A stretch of 64,000 nucleotides of DNA. Source: Pseudomonas sp. HN11 (GTDB lineage: Bacteria; Pseudomonadota; Gammaproteobacteria; Pseudomonadales; Pseudomonadaceae). The stretch is taken from NCBI RefSeq assembly GCF_021390155.1, contig NZ_CP089985.1, positions 5,157,001 to 5,221,000 of the forward strand, written 5' to 3'. Numbering within the stretch: position 1 is the first letter of the stretch; the number at the start of each line of letters is the position of its first letter. The position numbers were made by a program, and so were the translations under genes. Below, one piece after another: positions 1 through 9,559 of this stretch. The notes below the pieces were generated by a model. That model was not told where the DNA came from. It saw only the letters and a program-made list of their open reading frames with translations, and searched no databases.

Positions 1-1135
1 CGGCCTTCTTGAATTGGCTCTTGAAGCTGCCAGCGCCGGCATTGACTTGCAGGCGCAGGTTCGGCAGTTGGTCGCGAATCTTTTCGCTCAGGGCCAGGGC
101 AGCCAGTTCGGCGGCCTCGCCAAAGGCGCACAGGTACACGTCCACCTGACGGGAGATCTCTTCCGGGACCTGCTCCAGGGTTTCCAGCAGCAGGATCAGC
201 CGCTCGATGCCCATGGCGAAGCCCACGCCCGTGGTCGGCTTGCCGCCCATCTGCTCGACCAGGCCGTCGTAGCGGCCACCGGCACACACGGTGCCCTGGG
301 CACCGAGTTTGTCGGTGACCCACTCGAACACGGTCTTGCTGTAGTAGTCGAGACCACGTACCAGCTTGGTGTTGATCACGAACGGAATGTCAGCCGCCTC
401 CAGACGAGCCTTGAGGCCCTCGAAATGGATGCGGGATTCGTCGTCCAGGTAGTCGGCCATTTTCGGCGCATTGACCAGCACGGCCTGGGTATCGGCGTTC
501 TTGGTATCGAGGACGCGCAATGGGTTGGTCTTCAGACGGCGCTGGCTGTCTTCGTCCAACTTGTCCAGATGGGCGGACAGGTACTCGACCAGGGCCACTT
601 TGTAGCGGCCGCGGGATTCGCTGGTGCCCAGGCTGTTGAGTTCAAGCTTGACCGCGTCGCGGATGCCCAGCAGGCCCCACAGGCGCCAGGTCAGCACGAT
701 CAGCTCGGCGTCGATGTCCGGACCGTCGAGATTGAACACTTCCAGGCCGATCTGGTGAAACTGGCGATAACGGCCTTTCTGTGGACGTTCGTGACGGAAC
801 ATCGGACCGATGTACCACAATTTCTGCGGCTGGCCAGCACCGGTGAGGCCATGCTCAAGCACGGCGCGCACACAGGCCGCGGTGCCTTCCGGACGCAGGG
901 TCAGGGAGTCGCCGTTGCGGTCTTCAAAGGTGTACATCTCTTTTTCGACGATGTCGGTCACTTCACCGATGGAGCGCTTGAACAGCTCGGTGAACTCAAC
1001 GATCGGCATGCGGATCTGCTTATAACCGTAGTTATCCAGCAGGCGCGCGACAGTGCCCTCGAAATAGCGCCACAGCGGCGTCTGTTCCGGCAGGATGTCG
1101 TTCATGCCACGAATGGCTTGCAGAGACTTGCTCAC
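1..1135 (-). CDS. hisS: Histidyl-tRNA synthetase (3' end outside window)
   Basis: Class II aminoacyl-tRNA synthetase that charges tRNA-His in the cytoplasm. The reading frame runs off the left edge, so only about 378 N-terminal residues are seen. Translation begins at a GTG ([18 protein letters not shown]), the start used by Pseudomonas homologues. Class II motif 2 ([16 protein letters not shown]) and the histidine-specific blocks [15 protein letters not shown] and [14 protein letters not shown] are visible, followed by [14 protein letters not shown] (motif 3). The gene lies 21 bp downstream of ispG on the same strand, the usual Pseudomonas order, and is probably co-transcribed with it. No defect is seen in the visible part. 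Confidence 0.97.
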   Translation of the reverse strand, partial: MSKSLQAIRGMNDILPEQTPLWRYFEGTVARLLDNYGYKQIRMPIVEFTELFKRSIGEVTDIVEKEMYTFEDRNGDSLTLRPEGTAACVRAVLEHGLTGAGQPQKLWYIGPMFRHERPQKGRYRQFHQIGLEVFNLDGPDIDAELIVLTWRLWGLLGIRDAVKLELNSLGTSESRGRYKVALVEYLSAHLDKLDEDSQRRLKTNPLRVLDTKNADTQAVLVNAPKMADYLDDESRIHFEGLKARLEAADIPFVINTKLVRGLDYYSKTVFEWVTDKLGAQGTVCAGGRYDGLVEQMGGKPTTGVGFAMGIERLILLLETLEQVPEEISRQVDVYLCAFGEAAELAALALSEKIRDQLPNLRLQVNAGAGSFKSQFKKA

Positions 1136-1156
1136 ATCAAATCCTTAAATTCGTTC

Positions 1157-2266
1157 TTAGCCGCGCGCGATCAGCGCTGCGTCAGCCGCGACCTTCTCGG
1201 CCGCTTTCTCGCGGATCAGCTTTTCCAGCTCATCCACCAGATTGTCATTCGTCAACTTCTGTGACGGCTTGCCGTCGATGTAGATCAGGTTCGGCGTGCC
1301 ACCGGTCAGCCCCACATGGGCTTCTTTGGCTTCACCGGGCCCGTTGACCACACAACCGATCACCGCAACATCCAGCGGCACCAGCAGGTCTTCGAGGCGC
1401 AATTCCAAGTCGTTCATGGTTTTCACCACGTCGAAGTTCTGCCGCGAGCAGCTCGGGCAGGCAATGAAATTGATACCACGAGAACGCAAACGCAGGGATT
1501 TGAGAATGTCGTAACCGACTTTCACTTCCTCTACAGGGTCTGCTGCCAGCGAGATGCGGATAGTATCGCCAATTCCTTCGGCGAGCAGCATACCGAGACC
1601 CACCGCAGATTTCACTGTGCCTGAGCGTAAACCGCCGGCTTCGGTGATACCCAGGTGCAACGGCTGCACGATTTCCTTGGCCAGCAGGCGGTAGGCTTCT
1701 ACTGCCATGAACACGTCCGAAGCCTTTACGCTGACCTTGAAGTCCTGGAAATTCAGGCGTTCGAGGTGTTCAACGTGGCGCAGCGCCGATTCAACCAGTG
1801 CCGCCGGGGTAGGCTCGCCGTATTTCTTTTGCAGGTCTTTTTCCAGGGAACCGGCGTTGACGCCGATGCGGATTGGAATGCCGCGATCGCGAGCCGCATC
1901 AACCACCGCGCGTACACGGTCTTCACGACCGATGTTGCCCGGGTTAATACGCAGGCAGTCCACACCCAACTCGGCCACCCGCAGTGCGATCTTGTAGTCG
2001 AAGTGAATGTCGGCAACCAGCGGCACCTTGACCAATTGCTTGATGCGACCAAAGGCTTCGGCAGCGTCCATGTCTGGCACGGAGACGCGCACGATGTCCA
2101 CGCCAGCAGCTTCCAGACGATTGATCTGGGCAACGGTGGCGGCCACGTCATTGGTGTCGCTGTTGGTCATGCTCTGGACGGCGATGGGGGCGTCGCCACC
2201 CACCGGCACCGAGCCGACCCAGATCTTGCGCGATACGCGACGTTTGATTGGAGATTCGCCGTGCAT
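1157..2266 (-). CDS. ispG: 4-hydroxy-3-methylbut-2-en-1-yl diphosphate synthase IspG (GcpE)
   Basis: Penultimate enzyme of the MEP isoprenoid pathway; it reduces MEcPP to HMBPP with a [4Fe-4S] cluster and electrons from flavodoxin or ferredoxin. The 369-residue protein has the normal bacterial length. The N-terminal TIM barrel begins near [12 protein letters not shown], and the C-terminal cluster-binding segment has the conserved [14 protein letters not shown] and [13 protein letters not shown] blocks that supply the three cysteine ligands. It starts 2 bp after the rodZ stop codon, so it is very likely translated from the pilW-rodZ-ispG-hisS transcript. The cluster it needs would come from the isc operon encoded at 5.7-11.3 kb. 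Confidence 0.97.
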   Translation of the reverse strand: MHGESPIKRRVSRKIWVGSVPVGGDAPIAVQSMTNSDTNDVAATVAQINRLEAAGVDIVRVSVPDMDAAEAFGRIKQLVKVPLVADIHFDYKIALRVAELGVDCLRINPGNIGREDRVRAVVDAARDRGIPIRIGVNAGSLEKDLQKKYGEPTPAALVESALRHVEHLERLNFQDFKVSVKASDVFMAVEAYRLLAKEIVQPLHLGITEAGGLRSGTVKSAVGLGMLLAEGIGDTIRISLAADPVEEVKVGYDILKSLRLRSRGINFIACPSCSRQNFDVVKTMNDLELRLEDLLVPLDVAVIGCVVNGPGEAKEAHVGLTGGTPNLIYIDGKPSQKLTNDNLVDELEKLIREKAAEKVAADAALIARG

Positions 2267-2268
2267 GA

Positions 2269-3252
2269 CTATTGTCCCAACTTCAGGCGAGCGGTCTCGC
2301 CAGTGGTGAACGGCGCTACGTCCACAGGCTGGCCGTTGTAGGCCACTTGCGCGCCACGGGCGAAGCCCAGACGCAGCGTCAAAGGAGGCTTGCCGCCCTG
2401 GTCAAGCGTATCTCCCTTACGCTTCAGACCGCTAAACAGCACTTTGCCATTGCCATCGGTGACCTGCGTCCAGCAGTCAGCGATGAAGGTAATCTGTAAG
2501 CGGCCATCACCGGCGATCAACGCCGGGGTGGTGGGCGGCGAAATCGCAGGGGCAGCAGGAGCGGCTGGAGCCGGAGTTGCTAGCGTCTGCGCTGGGGCGG
2601 CCGGAGTGTGAGCCGGGGCAGCAGGCGTTGCAGGAGCCGGGACAGCAGCGGTCGCGGCTGGTGCGGTTTCCGGTGCTGCTGGCTGCTCAGTGGCAACCGG
2701 TGCCTCAGGCACGGCCTGGCCTTCGGCAACGGCCTGGTCTTCCGGCTCGTCCAGCGGATGAATCTGGGTGGTGCCGTCGGCGCTTTCGACTTCGACGTGC
2801 TCCATGGCGTTGCTGGTCAGGTCCTTGGTGCGCTGGGAGGTCTGGTCTTGCCACCAGACAAAACCACCGCCAATGACTGCGATCAACAGCAACAGGCTAA
2901 CTATTCGCAAAATCGTGTGGGAAACCCGCACCGGTTCTTCGATGCGACCCAGGCCATGTACATTGCTGCCTTGGGAGTCGGTGCCGGTGAACTGGTCAAA
3001 TTCCTGGACCAATACGGCTTGGTCAATGCCCAGCAACTTGGCATAGGCACGTATATAGCCGCGGGCAAAGGTGTGCCCAGGCAGCTTATCGAACGCGCCG
3101 GCTTCAAGATTGCCCAGGGAGGTGGTGGTCAAATTGAGCTTGAGGGCCACTTCCGCCAGCGACCAACCATTGCTTTCGCGGGCCTGGCGCAAGGTGTCGC
3201 CTGGGTTTACGCGATTAGCTGCTACAACTTCCGGGTGCGCCGCTTTCATCAT
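2269..3252 (-). CDS. rodZ: RodZ-like helix-turn-helix/transmembrane cell-shape protein
   Basis: Probable RodZ, a bitopic membrane protein that links the MreB cytoskeleton to the elongasome. Visible domains: a cytoplasmic Xre-type HTH (about residues 18-85, [19 protein letters not shown]), one transmembrane segment (about 113-133, [14 protein letters not shown]), a long Pro/Ala-rich linker (about 170-240) and a C-terminal DUF4115 beta domain. Two tandem ATGs overlap the pilW stop (ATGATGA). The first is only 2 nt from a GGAG, the second has better spacing, so the true start may be 3249. Translational coupling to pilW is implied. The P/A repeats may vary in length between strains. Confidence 0.9.
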   Translation of the reverse strand: MMKAAHPEVVAANRVNPGDTLRQARESNGWSLAEVALKLNLTTTSLGNLEAGAFDKLPGHTFARGYIRAYAKLLGIDQAVLVQEFDQFTGTDSQGSNVHGLGRIEEPVRVSHTILRIVSLLLLIAVIGGGFVWWQDQTSQRTKDLTSNAMEHVEVESADGTTQIHPLDEPEDQAVAEGQAVPEAPVATEQPAAPETAPAATAAVPAPATPAAPAHTPAAPAQTLATPAPAAPAAPAISPPTTPALIAGDGRLQITFIADCWTQVTDGNGKVLFSGLKRKGDTLDQGGKPPLTLRLGFARGAQVAYNGQPVDVAPFTTGETARLKLGQ

Positions 3253-4007
3253 TGCTCCGACAGGTATTGCTGATATTCCGGCGTACCGGGATAGAGTCGT
3301 TCGAGTTGCTGGCCAAAACGTGCGGCCGTGTCGCGTTCTTCATGAACCGTCGCCAGGCGCACACCGAGCAATAGACTACGTGCATTTTGCCCGCTGAGCA
3401 GGCTAAAACGCTCGTAATAGTCACGTGCCGGCACATAATGCCTGTCATCAAAGGATATCTCAGCCATTTCGAGCAATGCCCGAGGCTGCCGACCATTCAA
3501 ATGCAGGGCTTTTTCCAGTTGCTGGCGCGCGTTATCGCGTTGACCGAGGCGCATCGAGGTGACACCAAGGTTCTCGAACACCCGCGAACGTTCAGGATAG
3601 AGGGTATCAGCGCTGGCCTGCTGAAAGTAAAGGGCGGCCTGGTCGTAACGTTTCTGCTCGAACAGGAAGCTGCCGTAATTGTTCAGCAGCCGAGGGTCGG
3701 CAGGACGGGAGGCCAGGGCCTTGTGGAAATACTGTTCGGCCAATTCAGGCTCAGCCTGGGCCTGGAATACCAGGGCCAGTGCGCCATTGGCGTCGGCATC
3801 GTCGCTGTCCAGCTCCAAGGCTTTCTTCAACGGCACCTTGGCCTGCTCGCTCATGCCTTGTTGCAGGTAACCCAAGCCCAGTTGCACATAGGCAACCCGC
3901 GCCTCGTCACGGCCTTTACCGGTTTGCAAAGGGCTCTCAGGACCCGATGAAACACAACCGGCCGCAAGACCGGTAACAAGCAAAAGCGGCGCAAGGCGCA
4001 AGGGCAT
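3249..4007 (-). CDS. pilW: Type IV pilus biogenesis/stability lipoprotein PilW (PilF)
   Basis: Outer-membrane pilotin that helps the PilQ secretin assemble; called PilF in P. aeruginosa. The 252-residue product has a lipoprotein signal peptide with lipobox (LVTGLAAGC, lipidated Cys about residue 18). Tandem tetratricopeptide repeats follow (for example YVQLGLGYLQQGMSEQAKVPLKKAL and later copies) and fill most of the mature protein. The gene overlaps the downstream rodZ by 4 bp and sits 12 bp after rlmN, which is the conserved rlmN-pilW-rodZ-ispG order. Length and repeats match the family. Confidence 0.94.
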   Translation of the reverse strand: MPLRLAPLLLVTGLAAGCVSSGPESPLQTGKGRDEARVAYVQLGLGYLQQGMSEQAKVPLKKALELDSDDADANGALALVFQAQAEPELAEQYFHKALASRPADPRLLNNYGSFLFEQKRYDQAALYFQQASADTLYPERSRVFENLGVTSMRLGQRDNARQQLEKALHLNGRQPRALLEMAEISFDDRHYVPARDYYERFSLLSGQNARSLLLGVRLATVHEERDTAARFGQQLERLYPGTPEYQQYLSEQ

Positions 4008-4019
4008 AGAGATCCTCTC

Positions 4020-5168
4020 TCAGATTCGATTCACAGCAATCAGCGGTAAATCGTCGGCGGCGCTTACTTCGCGTCCGGCGATATAACGTTCGCTGCGGCG
4101 GGTGCGGTCCATCACCTGCCCTACCAATTGGCCACAGGCGGCGTCGATGTCTTCACCACGGGTGGTGCGGACGGTGACGTTGTAACCGGCCTGGTGCAGT
4201 TGATCCTGGAAACGGCGGATGGCGTTGTTGCTCGGTCGCTCGTACCCAGAATGTGGAAACGGGTTAAACGGAATCAGGTTGATCTTGCACGGGGTGTTCT
4301 TGAGCAACTCGATCATCTCGACCGCGTGTTCGACCTTGTCGTTGATGTCCTTGAGCAGGGTGTACTCAATGGTCAACACACGTTTCTCGCCCAAAGTTGC
4401 CATGTAACGCTGGCAAGATTCGAGCAGCATCTTAAGCGGATACTTCTTGTTGATCGGCACCAATTGGTTACGCAATGCGTCATTGGGCGCGTGCAGCGAC
4501 AACGCCAGGGAGACGTCGATGTGCTTGGCCAGCTCATCGATCATCGGTACCACGCCGGAGGTCGACAGGGTCACACGGCGCTTGGAGATGCCGTAGCCCA
4601 GGTCGTCCATCATCAAATGCATGGCCGAAATGACATTATCGAAGTTCAGCAGCGGCTCACCCATGCCCATCATCACCACGTTGGTGATGGCACGGTCGAC
4701 GGTCGCCGGGACGCTGCCAAAGGATTTGTTGGCAATCCACACTTGGCCGATCACTTCGGCGGCGGTGAGGTTGCTATTGAAGCCTTGCTTGCCGGTGGAG
4801 CAGAAACTGCAGTCCAGGGCACAGCCTGCCTGGGACGAAACGCACAAGGTGCCGCGTTTGCCCTGGGGAATGTACACGGTCTCGACGCAGCTGCCGGACG
4901 CCACACGCACCACCCACTTACGGGTGCCGTCGCTGGAGATGTCCTCGCTGACCACTTCGGGACCACGGACCTCAGCAATGGCCTTGAGCTTGTCGCGCAG
5001 GGCCTTGCTGACGTTCGTCATGGCGTCGAAATCGTCGACGCCAAAGTGGTGAATCCATTTCATTACCTGACCGGCACGGAAACGCTTCTCCCCGATTGAG
5101 TCGAAGAATTTCTCCATTTCCGGCTGGGTCAAACCCAGCAGGTTGGTTTTTACAGTCGATGTCGTCAT
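4020..5168 (-). CDS. rlmN: Dual-specificity 23S rRNA/tRNA adenine-C2 methyltransferase RlmN
   Basis: Radical-SAM methyltransferase that makes m2A2503 in 23S rRNA and m2A37 in some tRNAs. In 382 residues the CxxxCxxC motif binding the catalytic [4Fe-4S] cluster is visible ([11 protein letters not shown]). The N-terminal substrate-recognition domain ([19 protein letters not shown]) and the C-terminal CGQLVG block, containing one of the two catalytic cysteines, are also present. It is the first gene of the rlmN-pilW-rodZ-ispG-hisS series and is separated from ndk by 29 bp, so ndk may contribute transcripts. Nothing is missing compared with family members. Confidence 0.97.
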   Translation of the reverse strand: MTTSTVKTNLLGLTQPEMEKFFDSIGEKRFRAGQVMKWIHHFGVDDFDAMTNVSKALRDKLKAIAEVRGPEVVSEDISSDGTRKWVVRVASGSCVETVYIPQGKRGTLCVSSQAGCALDCSFCSTGKQGFNSNLTAAEVIGQVWIANKSFGSVPATVDRAITNVVMMGMGEPLLNFDNVISAMHLMMDDLGYGISKRRVTLSTSGVVPMIDELAKHIDVSLALSLHAPNDALRNQLVPINKKYPLKMLLESCQRYMATLGEKRVLTIEYTLLKDINDKVEHAVEMIELLKNTPCKINLIPFNPFPHSGYERPSNNAIRRFQDQLHQAGYNVTVRTTRGEDIDAACGQLVGQVMDRTRRSERYIAGREVSAADDLPLIAVNRI

Positions 5169-5197
5169 GGATTCACCCTCACTCTTTAAGCCGATGC

Positions 5198-5623
5198 TTA
5201 GCGAGCGGTTACTTCAGTAGCGGCGAAGAAGTACGAGATTTCGCGAGCAGCAGCAGCTTCGGAGTCCGAACCGTGTACAGCGTTGGCGTCGATGGACTCA
5301 GCGAAGTCAGCACGGATAGTGCCAGCAGCTGCTTCTTTAGGGTTGGTAGCGCCCATCAGCTCACGGTTCAGAGCGATAGCGTTTTCGCCTTCCAGCACCT
5401 GAACAACAACAGGACCGGAGATCATGAAGGAGACCAGGTCGCCGAAGAAGCCACGAGCGCTGTGCTCAGCGTAGAAGCCTTCAGCTTCAGCCTTGGACAG
5501 TTGCTTGAGTTTCGAAGCTACAACCTTCAGGCCGGCTTTTTCGAAACGAGTGGTGATCTCGCCGATGACGTTTTTTGCAACAGCGTCAGGCTTGATGATG
5601 GAGAAAGTACGTTGAACAGCCAT
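5198..5623 (-). CDS. ndk: Nucleoside diphosphate kinase
   Basis: Cytoplasmic enzyme that balances NTP pools by transferring the gamma phosphate through a phosphohistidine. The 141-residue protein has the family start ([18 protein letters not shown]) and the catalytic histidine motif near residue 117 ([16 protein letters not shown]). Length and end are typical for proteobacterial Ndk. A rho-independent terminator lies immediately upstream, between iscX and ndk, so ndk has its own promoter in the short interval rather than being the last isc gene. Confidence 0.98.
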   Translation of the reverse strand: MAVQRTFSIIKPDAVAKNVIGEITTRFEKAGLKVVASKLKQLSKAEAEGFYAEHSARGFFGDLVSFMISGPVVVQVLEGENAIALNRELMGATNPKEAAAGTIRADFAESIDANAVHGSDSEAAAAREISYFFAATEVTAR

Positions 5624-5651
5624 GGTGTAACTCCAGAAACGGTAATTTACG

Positions 5652-5682
5652 AAAAATTAAACCCGCGAATTATACGCGGGTT
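5652..5682 (-). terminator. Terminator of the isc operon
   Basis: On the minus strand an 8-bp GC-rich stem (AACCCGCG / CGCGGGTT, 7-nt loop) is followed by TAATTTTT. It lies 34 bp after the iscX stop and before ndk, so it should end the iscR-to-iscX transcript. Confidence 0.8.
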
Positions 5683-5715
5683 ATTGGGTATTGCCTAACT
5701 GCGTAAAGGGAGGCG

Positions 5716-5916
5716 TCAGTCCTGTTCTTCTTTCCAGGCAGTCTGGATAGCCTCCAGAACCTTCTCACCGCCGCGATCACGCTCATCTTCGAACCCTGGC
5801 AACGCCATGACCATGTCACGCAAAGCTACAAAGTTCAGGGAGTAAGGATCCAGATCCGGGTTGGCATCAGCCAACAGGATAGCGATCTCTTGCACATCAA
5901 CCCATTTAAGACTCAT
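5716..5916 (-). CDS. iscX: Fe-S cluster assembly protein IscX
   Basis: Small acidic protein (66 residues) that binds IscS and is thought to regulate cluster assembly. The sequence MSLKWVDVQEIAILLADA...DLDPYSLNFVALRD matches the family over its full length. A longer upstream reading frame exists, but this ATG (ends at 5916) gives the conserved N-terminus and sits 14 bp after fdx. It is the last gene of the isc operon. The acidic PGFEDERDRGGEKVLEAIQ tail is the IscS-facing surface in homologues. Confidence 0.95.
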   Translation of the reverse strand: MSLKWVDVQEIAILLADANPDLDPYSLNFVALRDMVMALPGFEDERDRGGEKVLEAIQTAWKEEQD

Positions 5917-5930
5917 GACACTTCCTTGAA

Positions 5931-6272
5931 TCAATGCGGCGCTTCGGCAGCATGGTTGAGGGAATATTTCGGAATTTCGACGGTGATGTCTTCCGTCCCG
6001 ACCTTTGCTTGACAGCTTAGACGCGAAGTCGCTTCCAGGCCCCACGCGCGGTCAAGGAAGTCCTCTTCCAGCTCGTCAGCCTCTTCAAGGCTGTTGAAGC
6101 CCTCGCGTATGACGCAGTGGCACGTGGTGCAAGCGCACACTCCGCCGCAGGCGCTTTCGATCTCGATGTGGTTGTCATGGGCAACTTCGAGGATGGACTT
6201 GCCGGTCTCAGCCTCCACGACCATACCGTCCGGGCAATGCTCGGCGTGTGGCAGAAAAATGACCTGCGGCAT
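5931..6272 (-). CDS. fdx: ISC-system [2Fe-2S] ferredoxin
   Basis: Adrenodoxin-type ferredoxin that supplies electrons for Fe-S cluster assembly on IscU. In 113 residues the four cluster ligands expected for this family are present at Cys42, Cys48, Cys51 and Cys87, with additional cysteines at 46 and 53 (CGGVCACTTCHC). The gene is 3 bp after hscA and 14 bp before iscX, so it is an internal member of the operon. Length and ligand spacing are typical of Fdx rather than of plant-type ferredoxins. Confidence 0.97.
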   Translation of the reverse strand: MPQVIFLPHAEHCPDGMVVEAETGKSILEVAHDNHIEIESACGGVCACTTCHCVIREGFNSLEEADELEEDFLDRAWGLEATSRLSCQAKVGTEDITVEIPKYSLNHAAEAPH

Positions 6273-6275
6273 TAA

Positions 6276-8138
6276 TTATTCCTCGATTTCATTCAGGTTG
6301 CGTCCCGCCAGGGCGGCTTTGACCGTCTGGTCCATACGACGGGCGGCAAAGGCATCGGTCACTTGCGACAGGCGCTTGGTCTGTTGCTCGATGGCATAAC
6401 CATCGTCGCCTTTCATCAATTCGGCCAACTCCTGCATCTGCAGATCGATGACCATACGTTCCTCGGCATCCAACAGGCGCTCGCCGTCAGCGTCCAGGGC
6501 GCCCTGTACTGCTTCGAGCAAACGCTGGGCGTCGACTTGCTGCTCACGCAATACACGGGCGACCTTGTCGTCACCGGCATATTGGAACGAGTCCTTGAGC
6601 ATCTTGGCGATTTCGCCGTCGGTAAGACCGTAGGACGGCTTGACCTGGATGCTGGCTTCAACGCCCGAGGCCAGCTCGCGCGCAGCAACACTCAGCAAGC
6701 CGTCGGCGTCGACCTGGAAGGTCACACGGATCTTCGCCGCACCCGCGACCATCGCCGGAATGCCGCGCAATTCGAAGCGCGCCAGGGAGCGGCAGTCGCT
6801 GATCAGCTCGCGCTCACCTTGCAGCACGTGGATCATCATGGCCGTCTGGCCATCCTTATAAGTGGTGAAGTCCTGGGCGCGGGCGACAGGGATGGTGGTG
6901 TTGCGTGGAATCACCTTCTCCATCAAGCCGCCCATGGTTTCCAGGCCGAGGGACAGCGGAATCACGTCGAGCAGCAGCAACTCGCCACCGTCGCGCTTGT
7001 TGCCAGCCAGGGTATCGGCCTGGATCGCGGCGCCGATGGCGACCACTTGATCCGGGTCGATTTCAGTCAGTGGCTGGCGACCGAAGGCTTCGGCGACGGC
7101 TTCACGAACGCGCGGCACGCGGGTGGACCCACCGACCATGACCACGGCACCGACATCTTCCAGTTCGATACCGGAATCACGCACGGCACGGCGGCAGGCT
7201 TTCAGACTGCGGGCAACCATCGGTTCGATCAACGCATCGAAGGCTTCGCGGGTCAGCTGGGCCGACCAAGTGCCGTAAGAAACTTCAACAGTTGCGGCAT
7301 CCGTCAGCGCTTCTTTAGCGGCACAGGCAGTTTGCAGCAGATTGCGCTGCGCGCCAGGATCCAGATCGGCCGACAAGCCGGCGCCGCTGATGATCCAACC
7401 CGCGATGGCGTGGTCGAAGTCATCGCCGCCCAGGGCGCTGTCGCCGCCGGTCGCGAGCACTTCGAAGACACCGCCGGTCAGGCGCAAGATCGAAATATCA
7501 AAGGTGCCGCCGCCCAGGTCGTAAATCGCAACCAGGCCCTCTGCATGCTGGTCCAGGCCATAAGCCACGGCCGCTGCCGTCGGCTCGTTGAGCAGGCGCA
7601 GCACGTTCAGGCCGGCGAGTTTCGCCGCGTCCTTGGTGGCTTGACGTTGCGCGTCATCGAAATAGGCCGGAACGGTGATCACCGCACCGACCAGTTCGCC
7701 GCCCAGGGTTTTTTCCGCGCGCTGGCGCAGCACCTTGAGAATATCGGCCGACACTTCCACCGGACTTTTCGGGCCCTGGATGGTCTCGATGAACGGCATG
7801 TGGGATTCACCACCGACAAAGCGGTACGGCAGCTGGTCACCCAATTGCTTGACGTCAGACAGACCACGCCCCATCAAGCGCTTGACCGACAGCACGGTAT
7901 TCAAAGGATCGGTAGACGCCGCCAGCTTCGCCGACTCACCGACTTCGGTGCGGTCGGCGTGATAACGCACGGCAGACGGCAGGATCACCTGGCCGTCAGC
8001 GTCGGGCAACGGCTCGGACAGGCCGCTGCGCAAGGCAGCGACCAGGGAATTGGTGGTGCCCAGGTCAATCCCGACCGCCAGGCGACGCTGGTGCGGTTGA
8101 GGGCTTTGGCCGGGTTCGGCGATTTGCAGTAGGGCCAT
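6276..8138 (-). CDS. hscA: Fe-S assembly Hsp70 chaperone HscA
   Basis: Specialised Hsp70 that, with HscB, drives release of clusters from IscU by recognising its LPPVK segment. The 620-residue protein has the Hsp70 ATPase signatures ([12 protein letters not shown] near residue 24, [12 protein letters not shown], and [14 protein letters not shown]). A C-terminal peptide-binding and lid region runs from about residue 400. An N-terminal extension before the ATPase ([18 protein letters not shown]) is normal for HscA and distinguishes it from DnaK. It is preceded by hscB (53-bp gap) and followed after 3 bp by fdx. Confidence 0.97.
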   Translation of the reverse strand: MALLQIAEPGQSPQPHQRRLAVGIDLGTTNSLVAALRSGLSEPLPDADGQVILPSAVRYHADRTEVGESAKLAASTDPLNTVLSVKRLMGRGLSDVKQLGDQLPYRFVGGESHMPFIETIQGPKSPVEVSADILKVLRQRAEKTLGGELVGAVITVPAYFDDAQRQATKDAAKLAGLNVLRLLNEPTAAAVAYGLDQHAEGLVAIYDLGGGTFDISILRLTGGVFEVLATGGDSALGGDDFDHAIAGWIISGAGLSADLDPGAQRNLLQTACAAKEALTDAATVEVSYGTWSAQLTREAFDALIEPMVARSLKACRRAVRDSGIELEDVGAVVMVGGSTRVPRVREAVAEAFGRQPLTEIDPDQVVAIGAAIQADTLAGNKRDGGELLLLDVIPLSLGLETMGGLMEKVIPRNTTIPVARAQDFTTYKDGQTAMMIHVLQGERELISDCRSLARFELRGIPAMVAGAAKIRVTFQVDADGLLSVAARELASGVEASIQVKPSYGLTDGEIAKMLKDSFQYAGDDKVARVLREQQVDAQRLLEAVQGALDADGERLLDAEERMVIDLQMQELAELMKGDDGYAIEQQTKRLSQVTDAFAARRMDQTVKAALAGRNLNEIEE

Positions 8139-8191
8139 GGTAATCAGGTCTTATCTGTCTATCAGGCGTGCATCACGGGCAGCACACTGGG

Positions 8192-8713
8192 TTAATCGTC
8201 GAGGCGCTCTTCTAGCTGGCGCACTTCGTAGGTGAGCTTGTCGAGGAACTGCATGCGCCGCATCAGGCGTTCAGCCTGCTCACGTTGCGCCGCATCATCC
8301 CAACAGGCTGCGAAGCTTTCGTTGAGCTCGTCCTGGGCCGTTTTCAGACGACGCTTGAAGACTGCGACGCCAGCCAGATCGGCTTCGTCCTGCAAGTCTT
8401 CGAGCTCCTCGCGCCAATGCATCTGCTGCATCAGAAAGTCCGGGTCGTGAACCGTAACTTCCAGCGGCAACTCCCCACCGTTCATCGCGAGTAGGTAACG
8501 CGCGCGCTTCGGAGGGTTTTTGAGGGTCTGATAGGCTTCGTTGAGGCTGGCCGAACGCTCCAAGGCCAGGCGTTGCTCACGCTCGGAAGCGTCAGCGAAG
8601 CGGTCCGGATGCACGCCACGCGCCAATTCTCGGTAGCGCGTGGCAAGCTGCTCAAGGTCCAGGCGAAAACTCGGCTGCAGCTCGAATAAAGCGAAATGAC
8701 AAGGAGTACCCAC
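8192..8713 (-). CDS. hscB: Co-chaperone HscB (J-domain protein)
   Basis: J-domain partner that delivers IscU to HscA and stimulates its ATPase. I chose the GTG at 8713 because it gives the conserved N-terminus ([15 protein letters not shown]) and a 173-residue protein. The longer frame from 8752 would overlap iscA and adds non-conserved residues. The J-domain HPD motif is present (GVHPDRF, about residue 33). The C-terminal helical IscU-binding domain follows from about residue 90. The gene begins 8 bp after the iscA stop. Confidence 0.94.
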   Translation of the reverse strand: MGTPCHFALFELQPSFRLDLEQLATRYRELARGVHPDRFADASEREQRLALERSASLNEAYQTLKNPPKRARYLLAMNGGELPLEVTVHDPDFLMQQMHWREELEDLQDEADLAGVAVFKRRLKTAQDELNESFAACWDDAAQREQAERLMRRMQFLDKLTYEVRQLEERLDD

Positions 8714-8721
8714 GAATAGCC

Positions 8722-9045
8722 TCAGATGTTGAAGCTTTCGCCGCAGCCACATTCACCGCGCACGTTGGGGTTGTTGAACTTGAAGCCTTCGTTCAACCCT
8801 TCCTTGACGAAATCGAGTTCGGTGCCGTCCAGGTAGGTCAGGCTTTTAGGGTCAATGATCACTTTCTCGCCGTGACTTTCGAACACCTGGTCTTCCGCCA
8901 CCACCTCGTCGACAAACTCCAGCACGTAGGCAAGGCCGGAACAGCCTGTAGTGCGAACACCCAGACGAATCCCCTCACCTTTCCCGCGCCCATTCAGGGA
9001 GCGGCGAATGTGCTGCGCAGCCGCTTCTGTCATGCTGATAGCCAT
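8722..9045 (-). CDS. iscA: A-type Fe-S carrier IscA
   Basis: Cluster carrier that receives Fe-S clusters and hands them to apo-proteins. The ATG at 9045 gives the usual 107-residue protein ([13 protein letters not shown]). The reading frame extends 8 codons further upstream but without family support. The three conserved cysteines are at residues 35, 99 and 101 (TTGCSGLAY and [11 protein letters not shown]). It is placed between iscU and hscB, as in the canonical order. Confidence 0.96.
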   Translation of the reverse strand: MAISMTEAAAQHIRRSLNGRGKGEGIRLGVRTTGCSGLAYVLEFVDEVVAEDQVFESHGEKVIIDPKSLTYLDGTELDFVKEGLNEGFKFNNPNVRGECGCGESFNI

Positions 9046-9073
9046 CGTTGACTCCTTACTCGTCGCCAAATGC

Positions 9074-9460
9074 TTAGATCAAGCCTTTCTTCTGCTTGTA
9101 GTCGCGAACAGCCGCCTTGATGGCGTCTTCTGCGAGTACCGAACAGTGGATTTTCACGGGCGGCAGGGCCAGTTCTTCGGCCAGCTGGGTGTTGCTGATA
9201 GTGACAGCCTCATCCAGGGTCTTGCCTTTCATCCATTCGGTTGCCAGGGAGCTGGAGGCGATGGCCGAACCGCAGCCGTAGGTCTTGAACTTGGCGTCTT
9301 CGATGACGCCGTTGTCGTTGACCTTGATCTGCAGGCGCATTACATCGCCGCACGCCGGGGCGCCGACCATGCCGGTGCCGACATCCGGGTCTTCCGCGTC
9401 CATCTTGCCGACGTTACGCGGGTTTTCGTAGTGGTCGATGACCTTTTCGCTGTAAGCCAT
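9074..9460 (-). CDS. iscU: Fe-S cluster scaffold IscU
   Basis: Scaffold on which IscS-derived sulfur and iron are assembled. All active-site residues are visible in 128 residues: Cys37 and Asp39 (PACGDVM), Cys63 (YGCGSAIA), and His105/Cys106 (KIHCSVLAE). The HscA-recognition motif LPPVK precedes them. The N-terminus [18 protein letters not shown] is essentially the family consensus. The 99-bp gap to iscS is unusually long for this tight operon and contains a strong stem-loop, described separately. Confidence 0.98.
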   Translation of the reverse strand: MAYSEKVIDHYENPRNVGKMDAEDPDVGTGMVGAPACGDVMRLQIKVNDNGVIEDAKFKTYGCGSAIASSSLATEWMKGKTLDEAVTISNTQLAEELALPPVKIHCSVLAEDAIKAAVRDYKQKKGLI

Positions 9461-9498
9461 GGTACTGAATCCTCACTCATCAGGGCCGCTCTGGAACC

Positions 9499-9536
9499 CT
9501 GTAGAAACGCCTGCGTTTTCCGCCACGTTCCTACAG
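9499..9536 (-). other. Stem-loop in the iscS-iscU intergenic region
   Basis: A near-perfect inverted repeat (CTGTAGAAACG / CGTTCCTACAG, one bulged base) encloses a smaller GC-rich hairpin. It lies in the 99 bp between the iscS stop and iscU start. There is no T-run, so it is not an intrinsic terminator. It may be an RNA processing or stability element separating iscRS from the rest of the operon; that role is inference. Confidence 0.5.
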
Positions 9537-9559
9537 AGCTTGGGTGGCGGCTTCTATAG

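Noticed and set aside
14..2341. Long plus-strand open frames (416 and 228 codons) over hisS and ispG
   Set aside because: They are antisense shadows of high-GC genes: composition is atypical, there is no ribosome-binding site, and the minus-strand frames match known families end to end.
6363..8132. 589-codon plus-strand open frame
   Set aside because: Exact mirror of hscA; the opposite strand encodes a complete Hsp70.
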